Source of the DNA: Dentipellis sp. KUC8613
Taxonomy: Eukaryota > Basidiomycota > Agaricomycetes > Russulales > Hericiaceae
Length of the DNA: 64,000 nucleotides
Direction: 5' to 3'
NCBI GenBank assembly: GCA_002286715.1
Contig: NSJX01000062.1
Span: 62,001-126,000, forward strand
Under the pieces are notes generated by a model, which was not told the origin of the DNA, did not search any database, and worked only from the letters and a program-made list of their open reading frames with translations. Of this stretch, positions 9,251-22,258 are shown in pieces. The first letter of the stretch is position 1; each line of letters opens with the position of its first letter. The position numbers were made by a program, and so were the translations under genes.

Positions 9251-11375
9251 CTGTGTCGTGTTAGTGACTGGATCGCACAAAGGTGATTTCTCGTATGTGT
9301 AAGGAGCGATAGCTGGGAGGTGCCATTGCAAAGCACGCGAGTGTTGTTTAAGGGTGGTCGGTCCCGCCATTGCTGTACCTCTGGCGCCCACTAGCCCGGC
9401 TCGCTCGCACCGCGATTCTACAGCCCAGCATCAACATTTGAAGCCACGTGCATGAGGGAGTACAGCTATGTATCTATATCACCAGTGAGTAGATTCGGTT
9501 GTTCAGAACAGATCATGATCACAAATGTGTCTCTGTGCTGCGCAACAGCGAGAAGTACTTGCATCCTATGTCCGTCTTTCTTCACCACCAACTGCTCGCG
9601 GCTCCTCCCTTTTTGTTCGTCGAGCGGCTAAACATGTTCGTCTTTTGCCATCCCCTTGCCCTTGACAAGCTGAGCATCCGTCTCTGATATGCCCTCCATT
9701 TATCTCCTTCACCTATGACTCCGTGCTCGTCTCTCTCCACTCCCAGCTCCGTGCTTGCCGGTCATCGGCACAAAAGGGATTCTATCAACGGCTGAATCCG
9801 TTGTTCAAGTGAACCGCTCGGCTCGGTACGCTTCTCCGTCCTCTCCTCCCTCCCCGTCCCGCCACAACTCCCGATATCTCTGCTGCCCCTCGTATCGCGT
9901 GCAGGCCCAGGCATGATATACGGCATTCTAGCGAGCCATTTATGATACCGGTGCACAGTATTTTTTCTACCGTACTTAGCCTGTAGCCAGTAGCCCCCAA
10001 TTGCAAACAATGAACTCAGAGTCCACCGGTACCGTTCATGCATTCATGCCACTTGCCACCTCTGCAATTTCTCATCGCCATCTTATCATCTGCCCTCCGA
10101 AATCTCGAATCTCGAATCTGGCCCATACATCTGCTCGGCCTCTCGAGCGGCAAGCCGACGTCCGCCCTGGCCGCTCAGGCTCGCAGAACCTAGACCGCCC
10201 AGGCACGCCACGCCCGTCGCCCATTGGCCATGACCGGTCATCGATCCACTAGCGCCGGCGAGCGGGAGCATAAGCGCCCCCTCGTAACGCGCGCGCACCG
10301 GCCGCGGGCGCTTGTTATATACGATCTTTGCTCAGCGCGTATTACGGCACGAGAAAGGATCGGACTGAGGACCGCCGCGGCAAGCGCTACCGAGTCCCCA
10401 ACTGTTATGTAGTCTGAACGCGAAAATTCGCGCTCGACATGTCCTACAAGCCTACTGTGAGTCGAACGCGGACTGACACCAATGCTCGAGACCACGTGCA
10501 CGCATGCGCACAACAATCCTATATCATTTCACCGATCGCGACATCTACGTATACGTATGCTGCATCTACGAGCCCTAACTGCAAGACGAACAGATAGATC
10601 TGTATCCTGTATCCTAACGAGATCACGACCACGACGGAGAGACATAAACCGAGAACACAAACGCAAACGTATCATGATGCCGCCTGCCACCTGCCTGTAT
10701 GCGGGTGTAGAGTGTAGAGTGTAGGATGTGAGATGTGGAACGCGAGATATGCTGTGGTGTAGTATGTATGTATGGTGTGTATGGCGAACTCGGACTCGGA
10801 CTCGGACTCGGAGACGGATGGTAGCGCGAACTATGGATCAAGAGTAACAGTAACGGGTTGGGGGGTCGGGTGTGTGGGCCGTGCCGAGGTGTAACGGGAT
10901 GGAAGTGGGGAAGGGAAGGGGAAAGGAGGGATAGGCAGGCGGCGGAGGGGGAGGAGGCAAGTCCATGCTTGGGAAGGAAGAACAACGGCAGGGGCCGTTT
11001 AGTGTAATGATAAATACGAACCGGGGAGAATGACTCGAATGGGAGGAAAAGATGAGAGGTCGGACAGACGCGAAGAGAAGACGGAAATAGAGAAGGAAAA
11101 GGTAAAGAAAACCAAAAAAGGGAAAACGCGCCGTGAAGGGGATAGAGTATCGGCGCGCAGGGTAGTGGTGTGGTGTGGTGTGCGGTGGTGCGGATAGCCG
11201 TGTGTGTGTGTTATTGTTGTATTTGTATCGATATTGTCGGCGTGGTGGTGTTGGTGGGGGTGTGGTGGAATATATGGTACAAATTCATCCTAATCATCGA
11301 CATCGACATGTCGGTCTTGGTCGTAATCATGGGCGGCGGACGCTGCATCGCCGTCTTTTCCGCTTCCGGCGGGTC
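9251..11375. other. Intergenic, no gene seen
   Basis: There are 2.1 kb between the F-box gene and the convergent PP1 regulatory subunit gene. Short frames exist on both strands but none has family similarity. The stretch is purine-rich at 10880-11140. It carries a short CTCGGA repeat and a GT-rich tract at 11160-11230. Confidence 0.5.
10789..10812. repeat. CTCGGA hexanucleotide microsatellite
   Basis: Four perfect CTCGGA units lie in intergenic DNA. Confidence 0.85.
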
Positions 11376-14188
11376 CTAAACCCCCACCCGCGGCGTCATC
11401 GTCATCGCCACCGCCATCCTCGGCGTCCCCATCACGTCGTCAAACCCCGCGCGCGCCCGCGGCGTCGCGCTCCCGCTCCGCGGCTCCTCGCGCTTCTCGA
11501 ACCCAAACGACGCACTCGCGCTCGGGCTCACGCTCGGCGACCACGTGTCCCGCGCGCGCGGGCTCCCCGCGACGCCGACGCCGCCGAGAAACTCCTCAAT
11601 GCTCGACGCCGAGTGCGAGCGCGGCACGCCTACGCCGTCGCCGCCGTCGCCCGTGAAGAAGCAGAACCTACACGTCCAACAATCAGCCTCCCTCCAAACT
11701 CCAACATCGAACACAAGACGACGGAGAAAACGCACCTGCTCAACAGCTCATGATAATCGCTCAAATGGTGTATCGGCGAGTCGCGCGCGCCCTCATCCGT
11801 GCTCGGCGCAGGCGACGAGCTGCGGCTCGACGTCGTCGACGCGGACGCGGGCGACACGATGCTCGGCGTGCTCTCCTCGCTCGCGCCGCGCCAGTGCGGG
11901 CTCAGCAGCCCCGCGCCATGGCCCGGCGCGACGCTGCCCATCGCCATCGCAGGACTGCCGTCGCTCGGCGGGAACGAGTGGAAGCGCGGGAGCGGCAACG
12001 CCAGCGCCGGCGACGGCGTGGGAGTCGGCGAGGCCGGCGCATACCCAAACCCAAGCGACGCAAGCGGCGACTCGGCCTCCCCGTGCGGCGTGCCGGGCGG
12101 CGACGGCGAGGCTTTAGTCATCCTCACGCCGCCGCCCGCGACGTCGACGTCGAGCGCGCCGCCGCGCACGTGCTGCCGGCGGCGGATCGCGGGCACGAGC
12201 GTGATCGCGTCCGACGAGCCCGAGCCTGAACCCGATTCGCTCTCCGACTCGTGCACCACGGTGGACGCTGTGAATGTTGCGGAGGGCGAGAAGGAGGCGG
12301 AGGTGGAGATGGGGGCAGTTGTGGAGGTGGAGGTGGAGGGCGGCGTGCCGAAGGGGTTCGGCGAGCGCGTGGGGGAGCGCTTGTGTGGCCATGGGATGCT
12401 GTTCGGGTATGGGTACTGCTGCTGGTGCTGATGGTGCTGGTACGCGTAATGGTGCTGGTGCTGGTGCTGGAACGCGTGCGCGTGCTGGTGGTGGTACGGG
12501 CTCTCGTGCGCCGCGGACGGATACGTGCTCGTGCGCGCGTGGTGCGAGAGCGACGGCGCGGGGCGCCACGCCTGGCCGAAGTTGTAGCGCGAGCTGAGCG
12601 CGGAGCCGGCGGTGAGGTGCGTCGGCGGCGGCGAGCGCGAGGGGTGCGTGTGCGTGTGGGCGTGCGACGCGAAGCGCGCGCCGATGCTCTCGCCCGACGC
12701 GCGCACCTTGACGACCTCCTCGAGGCGCGAGCGCAGGTCGTCCATCTCGTCTGCGCTGCTGCCCGCGCTGCTGCCGGCCGCGGCCGCGGTGGCCTTGGCC
12801 ATGGTCAGCCGCACGGGGCTCCTCTTCTCCTTCTCCCTCTCCTTCTCCCCCTCCTGCTTCTTCTCCCTCACAAACCGCACAACATAATTCTTCCCGCCAT
12901 TATTGTCCCACATCTCGCGGCCGGCGCTGACGTAGCGCAGCGCGAGCACGAGCGTCTTCTCCTCGATGCGCGCCTCGCTCAGGCGCACGACGAACGCGAA
13001 GCGGTCGCACGCGCCGCCGGGCACGCTGCCCGCGTAGCGCGCGGTCACCTCGGACGTCGTCTGCCAGCCGTCCGTCGTGAAGCGGACCGCGACCCACTTC
13101 TCGAACGCGAGGTTGCGCACGCGCACGATGCCGTTGAGCGAGACGCCGCCGCCCGCGCTGCTCGCGTCGAGCTCGAGCGCCTCGAGCGCGACGTCGCGCG
13201 CAGGCACAACATCGAGCCCGGCGAATGGCGGAAAGTCGACCTTGCGCAGCGCGAGCGCGCCCTTGTCCCGCGCCTCGCCGCCGCCGCCATACACGAACGC
13301 AGGGAACTCGCTCTCCGTGCCGCTCGTGTCCGTCGCGGTCGGGCTCCCGTCACGCGAGACGGCGAGCGGCTTCTGCTCGGCGAGGAAGAGCTTCACGTGC
13401 TCGAGCTTCGCGTCGAAGTGCACCGCCTTGGCGAGCGTCGGCGTCGCGGGCTCGCTCTTGCTCGCGAGCGCAGCCGCGGGCGCGGGCGCGGTCTGCACGA
13501 CGAGCCGGCGGCTCTTGAGCGAGCTGCGGAGCGGCTCGCCGGACTTTTTGCGCAGGAGCGGCCCGGAGACCGTCGCGGACGCGGGGAGGGGATGGGGCAG
13601 CGGCAGCGCGGAGGTGGACGTCGCGCGGAGCGTGTGGACGTGCGATTCCGAGAGGTGCCGCACGGGCGCGGTGGTGTCGATGCGGAGCTTGCTCGCGGCG
13701 CGCGCGGGGCGGTGCGGGCGCGGCGTGTCGTCGTCCGAGTCCGAGTCCGCGGGGCCGGCGGTGCGCGCGAACGGGACGGGGGTGGAGTGCTGTGGCGCGC
13801 GCAGGCCCGAGATGCGCTGGCCGCGGACCCGTTTGGGCCGCGAGGAGGCGCCGGTGGAGTCGGGGGAGGGCGTGCGCGAGCCGCTGGCGGAGGACGTGGC
13901 ATCGTCGGCGCCGGGGGGTGTTGGTGGCTGCACGACGAGCCGTGTTGTCGTTGATGATGACGATGAGGACGCCGCGGGCGTTGACGGGGATGGCGGGGAG
14001 TAGTTGACGAAGCCTATGCGGGCGAGGGACGCAGACGGGGAGAGGGATGCGGGCGGGGTGGTGGTGGGGGAGACGCGGCGCGACGTGGGCGCAGAGTGTG
14101 GGCGTCGGGGGAGGAGGGGAAGAGCGGCGGTAGAGGAGTTTGTGCTGAAGTGGAACGCCATGGCGGGAGCACAGAGGGTGGGGGACAT
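11376..14188 (-). CDS. Glycogen-targeting protein phosphatase 1 regulatory subunit (CBM21), 914 aa
   Basis: Two exons: 11736-14188 and 11376-11667. The 68-nt GT-AG intron joins the frames exactly (..HELLSR|FCFFTGD..). Two diagnostic parts are visible. A PP1-docking RVxF motif, KAVHF, is at residues 254-258. A CBM21 domain follows at about 333-435, with NLAFEKWVAVRFTTDGW and a closing WDNNGGKNYVV. Proteins of this type (yeast Gac1/Pig2, mammalian PPP1R3) bring PP1 to glycogen and so activate glycogen synthase. The N-terminal quarter and the region after the CBM are long, low-complexity Ser/Pro/His-rich sequence. ATG 14188 was chosen; ATG 14161 is possible, while the frame upstream of 14188 looks like 5' leader. 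The C-terminal exon is Ser/Pro/Arg-rich. Strong GC bias produces a long mirror frame on the plus strand that is not a gene. Confidence 0.85.
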
Positions 14189-15143
14189 GGTGGGCGGGAG
14201 CGGGAGGCGAGGAGGGCGGGGCTGGCGGGTTATGAGGAAGAAAGAACTGAAGGGGCGATAAGATTGGACGTAAAGGGTGCGTTCTGGAGTGATGTGCAAC
14301 TTACTCGCTGTGCGGTCCGAAACCCCAACAGGCAAACGACGCCCGGGCGATAAGGACAGCGTCTGCAGGACGGGACGACCGACCGAGACTGTATGTGCTA
14401 AGCCTTGCTTCTCTGACACCGAAGCACCCACAGATGAACTTCGCTACGGACACAGGAACGGGGTGCCGAAGCGGAGCGTCTCGCCTCGAGGGGAAGAAAA
14501 GGAGGAGGAAGAAAGGCGAAGAGAGGAAGAAGAGGAGGGAGGAGGAGGAGAGACGGGGGCTGACGGAAAATAAAGAGGAGCGATTAGATATCGTGCGCAA
14601 AGGCCGAGACCGAGATGAACCGAGCCGTGTCAGCACTAAGCTATCGGGCCCGTACGTGCCTCACGCCAAATCGCCTGATGTCTCGCAACGCTCTCGCCGC
14701 TCTCGCCGGCTCGATGCAGCGCGCCGGGCTGGCTCGTCGTCGGACGGGCGTGCAGCTGAGGATGAAGGCGCGCAACCAACCCGGTCACCTGCCAGGCACC
14801 GTGCTCGCGGGAACGCAGCTGCGCCTGTGCTTTGTAGCGGCGCGCAAGGACGCAGAGGGCGGGCGGTGTCGGGGCGTGCGCGCGGGTGCTCGCTGCTCGT
14901 CGCGGCGGTGGCAGGCTCCAACGTCAACGTTCACAGCGGCGGGCGTGGCGGTTTCGGCTGTTCGCAGCGTTCGCCGCACCTCCCGACGCCTTGGCGCGCC
15001 GCGCCGCCGTGTCGGACGCACGTGGCTGTGCCCGAAATTTGCCTGCAGCGACCCTCGACGACGACGACGACTCGACGACCGTGTCTCACCCGCCCACCCA
15101 CTGACTCTCTCTGCGCGATCGATCGTCTCGTCCTCTCCCGCCC

Positions 15144-15166
15144 GCTGCTGCTGCTGCTGCTGCTGC
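15144..15166. repeat. CTG trinucleotide microsatellite
   Basis: About seven and a half CTG/GCT units lie in a non-coding GC-rich stretch. Confidence 0.85.
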
Positions 15167-15827
15167 GCGCCTGCGGGGAACGCTATCAAATACCAATGCC
15201 AATGCCAATACCATAACGCACGGACGCTGGCACTGCACAGGCCCCTATCAGGCGAACCCCCCCGGTGCCAGTCCCTCGCACCCACCGGCCCATCGCTCCA
15301 TTCTACAGCCCCGATCTCCGTTCCCGTTTCGAGCCCCCCAGCCAAGCCAAGCCGCCCGCAGCCGTCGGGCCCCGCAATAGTCTCCGCTGTCCAACCCTTC
15401 GCACGCCGCCGTCCCTTCCCGCCTGCGTCCGTCTCCGAGGCTTCTAATGCCTTCCTCACCTACTGCTCGCGTCGGGCAGCGCGACGGCTGAGCTTTGGAG
15501 TGCGCGTGAACGTTACAGCTCTGCGGTCCCAGCGTCAGCGTCAACGTCCGCGGGGGCACACGGCAGAGCCAGAGCAGTGACAGAGTGGTGGAGCCCGCAC
15601 GCCCGTGCCCACGCGAACCTGATAACGCGAACAAAGTACGCTCCACCGCCCACACGTCCAGGCCTCAGAATAGCCTACGCCTGCCCATCATCATCATCGA
15701 CGTCTTCGACTCCCTATATATACATGTTGCAGCGCGAGTCGAGGCCTCAGTACAGCTGGTAGTCAGTCGCGGCCCAGTGTCCACCGTAGAGCTCGCGTTG
15801 ACGTCGTCATGAGAAACCTCCTCAACC

Positions 15828-15839
15828 AAAAAAAAAAAA
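15828..15839. repeat. Poly(A) tract of 12
   Basis: Twelve consecutive A lie in intergenic DNA, followed by a C-rich block (15850-15890). No retroelement end could be recognised beside it. Confidence 0.7.
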
Positions 15840-16904
15840 CATACCGCGCCCGCCGCCCGCCCGCCCTCTCCCGCCCGCCCTGGCGCCCGATCCGGTCTCG
15901 CCCTGCAGATCCAGATCCCCATCTCATCTCGCGTCTCGCGTTTCACGATAAGTAAGTAAGTAGTAGCAGCGCCGCCCCTCGCCGTCGGCATCTACGTCTA
16001 CGTCTACGTACCACATCGATGCGTCGGTTTTCCATATTTGGCCGGCGCCGCATTGTTCGTGTAGACGCCGGCGGGATTTCGTGCTTTTTGCATGTGTGGC
16101 GCGGGCGTAGTGTGTTACTGTGCGGTATCACAGGGACGTTGGCGTTGGGGTTGACAGGGACACGTCAACTTCGACATCAGGCATCAGGCATATACAGCGA
16201 GGACGAATTCGAAGATCAAACATCGAACGAACATCGAACGTTCGACATAGCACGTACATAGCGCCGACGTCTGCATCAGAATTGGGAGATGCCATGCATG
16301 CGATGGTGGTGGGGGATGGTGCTATCTGCATTTGTATTGTCGTTATCGTATGTCACGGCGTCTTTCTCTGTATGCGGTACCAAGCTCATAAGTAGTCAAG
16401 CTAGATTTCTCACTCCCGTGCGAACGTGCGGGCAGGTACTGTAAGTAAGGTGTTTTCGGCACCCCACCCTACCGAAGACGAAACATGAAACGCCGAAACC
16501 ATAAAATTTAAAACTTCCGCATGCAAAATTTTACTTTGTCGAGCACTCGTCAGTAAGTGCTGATGCCATGATTGTGTGCTCGCAATGGCGCAGTCGTCGT
16601 GCTCGGTGCCGTATGCGCAAGTATGAGGAGATCTGCATACTGCGCGCCGCACACTGCGTATCTGATAAGCCCGTAAGTCTCCTCACACCTCGCACCTCCA
16701 TACTTAACCCACGGCAGCATCCGACAACTCGCTCCTGTACTTGGCCAAGACCGCAGCCATTCCAATACGAAAGACGTAGCTGTCAATTGCCAATGCGAGC
16801 GGCTTCCATGCCCAACCCCAACGTGCGTGCGGGGGAGAAGCTAAGCCAGGCCAGATTAGGCTGTTCCAGTTGCTATCTTGTTACTTGGATGATAATTATG
16901 GTAC

Positions 16905-17140
16905 GAACCGTCTTCGAGCATATGTGGATCTGATGGGACATGGGGTATGGTATGTCGAAGCCCCATGATCGCGATCACAACAAATCTGGAATTTGCTCGA
17001 GGAAACGGTATGCCACGCACATAACCGTACGTCTGCGAGCATAATCGGTATGTGGATCTGATGGGGCATGGAGTATGGGGAATGGGGTTCGCAACGTGGC
17101 GCTCAGCGCTGGGATTCGCTGCGGGAAGGTACGGCCATTG
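16905..17140. repeat. Imperfect tandem duplication, unit about 115 bp
   Basis: Unit one (about 16905-17014) and unit two (about 17023-17140) align in order. Both contain a GAGCAT.. start, TATGTGGATCTGATGGG followed by CATGG, then CTGGAATTTGCT against CTGGGATTCGCT, and end with GGTATGCC against GGTACGGCC. Many of the differences are transitions, which suggests an old tandem duplication. Confidence 0.6.
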
Positions 17141-17489
17141 ACATGGACATCGCGTATGCCAGTGCAGATCCATCTTCGGATTCTCATTGCACGCAGCTGC
17201 GTACACGCTGCATGACATCCCCGGCGGCTTCTAATCTCGATGCAGAAGCCCTCCAGCTGCAGTCAAAGTCCTCCCCGCGCGCGCCTTGCGAACGAACAAA
17301 CGAACGAACAAGTCCACCCACCCACCCACCTCATACGCCCGCCCGGGCCCGCGCTTCTCATCAGCTGCAAAGCCTTCAAACGTGTGCACCAGATACGCCC
17401 AAATAAGCCATACCATTCCCCAAAACCGGCTACCCAATGCATCAGATCCCCAACTGCCATATGCATATGTACATCGAGAACCCCGGCAG

Positions 17490-17508
17490 ATTCGAATTCG
17501 AATTCGAA
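17490..17508. repeat. ATTCGA hexamer repeat
   Basis: Three overlapping ATTCGA units lie in non-coding DNA. Confidence 0.75.
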
Positions 17509-18689
17509 GCTTTATACAGGCACCAGTAAGCACCCCCATTAACGTTCGCACTAGCCTAGCCGCAACACCGAAACTCGAAACCCGAAAACGAGCGCCCGTC
17601 AGCTGACCGCGGCTATATACCCTCGGGGTAGGCATGTGTTCTGTGTGGATTTCTGCCAATTAATGCCCAACGTGCAATGCAGGGTATGTCGTACGTCCGA
17701 CTCGTATGATCTGGCGTATATCCGAATCGCTGTCAGCATAGGATGATTTCGCAGAAGCTCCCAGACTGCACGATACGCACACACCGGCGTTGATATAATT
17801 GGCACCCTGACTGATCGCGTCGTATATCCGTAAAAGCGCCCACCAGTACGAGCATACTTATCGTGCGATGCAGCAGCACGATGTATGGATATGATCTGCG
17901 AGAAGCTCGGAATTGACGACGGGATTCGGATGCCGTCTGCGCATGCGCTTATCGCCAGCTTCTGCTTAGTACTATCGTACGGTGCGTTCCTGCATACCCT
18001 AGCTTTCGAGGCCTCGTGATCACGCCCACCCACCGTCGTTGTCCCGCGCGCCTTGAGTTCTGTTTGTGCTAAGCTGGAGCGTTCATGTTCAAGTTGAGGA
18101 TGACCGTGACCTCCGATTATGATAATTCCCGAGCACGTGTGCAGCTTATCAGGCTGAACTCGATTATTCGGATGACGCTAGGTATACTAGTAGGCGCAAC
18201 GTGCAGCGGCGGGAAGAGCTCGGAGTGGAAGCTTCCAAGTTGAAGGGATCTTCGATGCGGGGTAAGTACATGCACACTGTATACGCGGGGCGCGGGGCGC
18301 GGGGTATGGCATGCGGGGCATGTATATGGGGGCGGGGCACGGAGAATGCAGACGACTCGGACTGCACGCAGACTTGCGATCCGGGATCTGAGATTTGCTC
18401 TGCTAGCTGTAGCTGCATTCTCCAGACCACGTGTACAAATATAGAATGTCGAATGTGGAACGTTTATCATTAAGTATGGGAGGCGTGCAACGTGCGTGAC
18501 AGTGCGTGCGGGGGACGTCCGGGAGCCGACAGTCGAAGGCGGGAAGTCCAGAGCTGCCTTCGAGCCGCGTCCGGGGTCGGCGACAAATGAGCCAGATGCT
18601 ATACACTAGACGCTAGCTATAGATCATGCCATGTGCATATAGTAAGCTTTGCGATATTGATATTGAACGTTGTGATTGGCTGGCTGGGT

Positions 18690-19385
18690 TCATCGGGGTT
18701 CCCTGTGGCAAGCAGGCCTGGCACTGGCAGATCTCGAGCAGCGCTAGTAAGCGCGGTGCTCTAGATTATGATACGGCTCGAGTGCCGTACTTACGACAGG
18801 CAAGCAGCCATCACGGTGGTCGGCCCGTCGTCACGGTGGTTAACGTTACCATAGACATAGACATAGACGTCCCGAGGCCCGCCCGAGCTCGAGTCTAGGT
18901 CCGAGAGGCGCGCGAAGAGTGCAGGGCGCTAGCAGCTTGAAATCATGACCGCCGTCGGGATAGATCCACGGGTCCAGACACGCGCACAGCTCGTGGCTTG
19001 CAGACGGACGGAGCTTCGAAATCGACACGGGGATAGCGCAGAACATGAGCCGAAGCCCATGGGGTCGAGGCTGTGGGTGCAGCAGAAAGAGATAAGTTGC
19101 CGGCGGCTGGGTGGCCATGGACAGACGTACGTATACGGAGGAAGACGGGTCTGGCTATGTGCATGAGCTCCGCAATATCCATCGTCGTGCGTTGCGGCCG
19201 GCGCCTGCGGGGATAAGGCGGAACGCGAGCGCGGGGACGAGGCAGATCGAGCTTCGACTGCAAGGCGGACGCTCACGTTGTAAATATAGCTGGGTCCAGG
19301 TTTGGCCACAGCCAGCATGCATATCTGTGAGGCTGCCATCTAGGCAGAATGCGGGGTTCCAGATTCAACTCCGCGTCCATGCTCC
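18690..19385 (+). repeat. Diverged direct repeat, copy A
   Basis: Copy A aligns with copy B (21590-22130) over its length. Shared blocks include TGGCAGATCTCGAGC, CGAGGCCCGCCCGAG, TAGGTCCGAGAGGCGCGC, GCGCAGAACATGAGC, GAGATAAGTTGCC and GGTTCCAGATTC near the end. Copy A is longer because of extra blocks around 19110-19260. Stops occur in all frames, so I regard it as a dead repeat of unknown family. Confidence 0.75.
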
Positions 19386-19837
19386 GTGCCCGCGCGTGTA
19401 CTATGCAGATCCGCGTCCTCGGCGACAGCCCGCCGCTCGCACGCCAGCTACCACGAGGCTCGCTCGAGCGTCGTGCATGTCGATGCTTACCGGTGCTACT
19501 GCCCCGCGCGTGTACCGAATACGAGCAGTCGGCTGCCTTGATTTCGAGACAAGCCAGCGGTGGGCTGTTATGTAGCTACTGTCAGCCAAGTGCACGTTGA
19601 TACTGATGGTGCTTGGATTTGAAATCCTGGAACATTGCCGCGTGGAAAAACAAGCGACGGACCCACCTGCATAGAGCATCCTTGTCAACAGTCAGCCCCG
19701 GCATCCCGGATAAGTATTCTTGAAAGAGCATACCGGACTCACAACATTCCCGTCGGTTTTCCTATTGCGATATTTCCACGGTACCCAAGCTCGAGAGTAC
19801 GCGAAGTTGCGCTAGAACTTGAACATTGCTGTGGTAG

Positions 19838-19890
19838 AGCCGAGCTGGCGGGCGCCTGCGGTTCAAAGCTGCAAAGACCCCCGGCCACTT
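19838..19890 (+). repeat. Short dispersed repeat, copy 1
   Basis: This matches 26618-26673 over about 35 bp. The common core is GAGCC..GCTGGC.GG.GCCTG.GGTTCAAA, and the dots are mainly C/T or G/A differences. The parent element could not be identified. Confidence 0.5.
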
Positions 19891-21589
19891 CGAGCTTTGA
19901 CTGACTCCGAGTCGGACGCGACGCGGCTTGCGCTCAGGCAGCGACAGAGCACAGCGCGCTGCGCGTGCTATTGTACCATTTGCATCGCCGGACAGGTGCG
20001 TGCGAATCCAAGCGTGGAGATGGAGAGAAGTGACAAGTCGAGCGCAGAAGAACTGACAGGCGCAGCCATCGCGCATATGGAAGGAAGGATACCGAATGGA
20101 GAAGGAATGCATGCGTGGAAGCGCCTGAGGAGGTGCGTGGTGCGTGGTGCGCTTCTCCGAGTGAGCTGAGCTGCATTCGGGACCGGGCATGCCCCATCTG
20201 TCATTCTGTGCTTTGCAACCGCTCGGACGTGCTTCGAGAAGGAGGTAGTGTACATATTAGTGTGACTGTACCTGGTACGTACACGCCCGCCCCGTCCGAT
20301 CGTAATTGAGTCGTCTCACGACCCGTGCGCCATGTTTCCAGAATTCGCGCAATGCGTACATAACCCCTTCTCGGAGATGCTATCAGATCAATCCTGCCAC
20401 GGAAGTACGTACGTACGTTTGATCGCGTCGTACGTCCGCACGCGATTCAGAGCGCGCTTCGTTTCGAGAAGCACCTCCGGATTCTGCTCGCTTGTCGAAC
20501 CTGCCACCCCATACGCACGGGCGACAATATCAATGGCAATGCTGCGCGGTCTCCTGCCAGTGCAGCTGACCGTCTCTGCTTGCAGGATCTGCCCCGAGCC
20601 GCACTATGTGCATGTGCCAGTGCCAGCCAATGAGTTCGCTGGGAACGCCTCAGATGACCGGTCATTGGTCACCAGGGCCTGCCGCCGCTGTGCTTCTCCC
20701 AGAACGCCGAGCAAGCGACCAGGGCACGTCCGACGCCTCCCCCTCCCCCTTCAACGTGCATTATGACACCGCGCCTCATCGGGTCACCGCGACGAGGTTC
20801 CGCCCAGCGTCCACGCGTACGCGTCAAGGAATATCTGGGCGCCTCCCGCCATCGACTCAATTGATTACTTACTGTAACGATCCTCGCCCTCCAAATCAAA
20901 AGACCGACACCCGACCACCCGACGACTCTGATCCGAATCCTCGTCCGTCGATGCAGATCTCTCCTGATCCTGTGCGTTCCTGCTTCTCGTAAAGCCGGCC
21001 CGTTCTCATTGATAATTACTTACGGCACTCGGAGCTCAGATTCTGCCCTGTCGCTGCCAAAGCTTGACGTGGATGCTTATCGGACGCGTCGGGTTGGCCC
21101 TGAGCTTGTCCAATCGGACGTGTCGGCGCCTTTGTGGCATGCGAGCGCCTTGCTTCGCGCTGCTTACGGTTGCTGACTCTCCCTCTGTTCTCAGCTGCTC
21201 CATTTACGCCAGTGGCCTGACTGGAGCAGCTGATGCTGAGGCGCGAGCACGTGTATACGTAGGCGTAGGTGAGTCCCCCGCTCAATATTCTGAGTTCGGT
21301 ATAGTATCATTACATTCACGATAGACATGAGCACGGACATGTATATATGCGCATCGATACGCGGATGAAGATTCCGTTCTGGCTAGCGAATCCTCAAATT
21401 CAAATTCAAACGGCGGTATGTATGTAGAGTACAACAAGAAGTCTAGTACTAGTCAGAGTCCGCAAAAACGCAGATACGCGCCAAGGCCTATGGCTCAGCT
21501 TGGCTCGAACATCTCGTCTGTACGCGTGCGCAAACACGACGACCGTGCGTGCGTGACTAGGCCGACCAGCACTGGAACTAGGACCAGAT

Positions 21590-22130
21590 TCGTCGGGGTT
21601 TACGGTGGGAAGCTGGCGTGGCAGATCTCGAGCGGTGTGCACACTCGATTATCTGCCGTAAAGCGGCCGGGGTCAAGTCGTTATTAATTTGTTCACGTTA
21701 CAATAGACATCTCGAGGCCCGCCCGAGTCTGAATCTAGGTCCGAGAGGCGCGCAGAGAGGATAGAGCGCCAGGAAAAGCAAAGCATGGCCGCCGTACGTC
21801 GGAATAGATCCACGAGTCCAGACACACGCACGGCTCGTGGACGGACGGAGCCTCGAATGCGATGCGTGTTTGAGGCGGAGACAGCGCAGAACATGAGCGC
21901 GGCCGAGGCAGTTCGAGGGATGCTGTGGGTATAGCAGACAGAGATAAGTTGCCAGCGGCTGGGTGTACAGACGGCGATGGATCCGGAGCGTTGCGGGAAT
22001 AAGGCGGAACATGAGCTCGCAGGTAATTATAGCTGTGTCCAGGTTCGGCACATAGGCATGTGTGCACGTGGGGCGTCCGAGTCGAAAGTGGCATGCTGGG
22101 TTCCAGATTCGACTCCGCGTCCGTGAGGTC
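21590..22130 (+). repeat. Diverged direct repeat, copy B
   Basis: This is the second copy of the repeat described at 18690-19385, in the same orientation and about 2.9 kb away. It keeps the same order of conserved blocks but lacks an internal part of about 150 bp. It ends close to the broken F-box copy at 22259-22873. Confidence 0.75.
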
Positions 22131-22258
22131 AAGACTCGGAGCAGGCTTCTAGAAGCAGGTCGGAAGTGAGACGGAGTGGAGCGAGTGGTTGGACTTGCAT
22201 ATATGCGCGCCCTGGCCATGGGCTTCCATCCACCCACCCATAGATCTACCGCATACAT

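Larger units (their letters stand above)
14189..22258. other. Eight-kilobase gene-poor region with degenerate repeats
   Basis: I found no gene on either strand. From 14400 to 15900 it is GC-rich leader-type sequence with homopolymer and CTG tracts. From 16000 on it is mixed sequence with palindromic short words and diverged duplications, listed separately. The picture is of old, inactivated repetitive DNA. Confidence 0.55.

Noticed and set aside
12251..13954. 567-codon open frame on the plus strand
   Set aside because: It is the mirror of the PP1 regulatory subunit gene. It is Arg/Ala-rich, has no domain and results from the strong GC bias of that gene. The minus strand has CBM21 and KAVHF.
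14395..15580. Two long overlapping plus-strand frames (273 and 321 codons)
   Set aside because: Composition is Arg/Ala/Pro/Ser as expected from GC-rich non-coding DNA. There is no family similarity, and CTG and A tracts are nearby.
18690..22130. Intact LTR retrotransposon
   Set aside because: The repeat pair has LTR-like size, but no Gag, protease, reverse transcriptase or integrase motif was seen between the copies, and no primer-binding site.
21698..22258. 186-codon minus-strand frame over repeat copy B
   Set aside because: The matching region of repeat copy A has different frames with stops, so the similarity is at DNA level and not protein coding.
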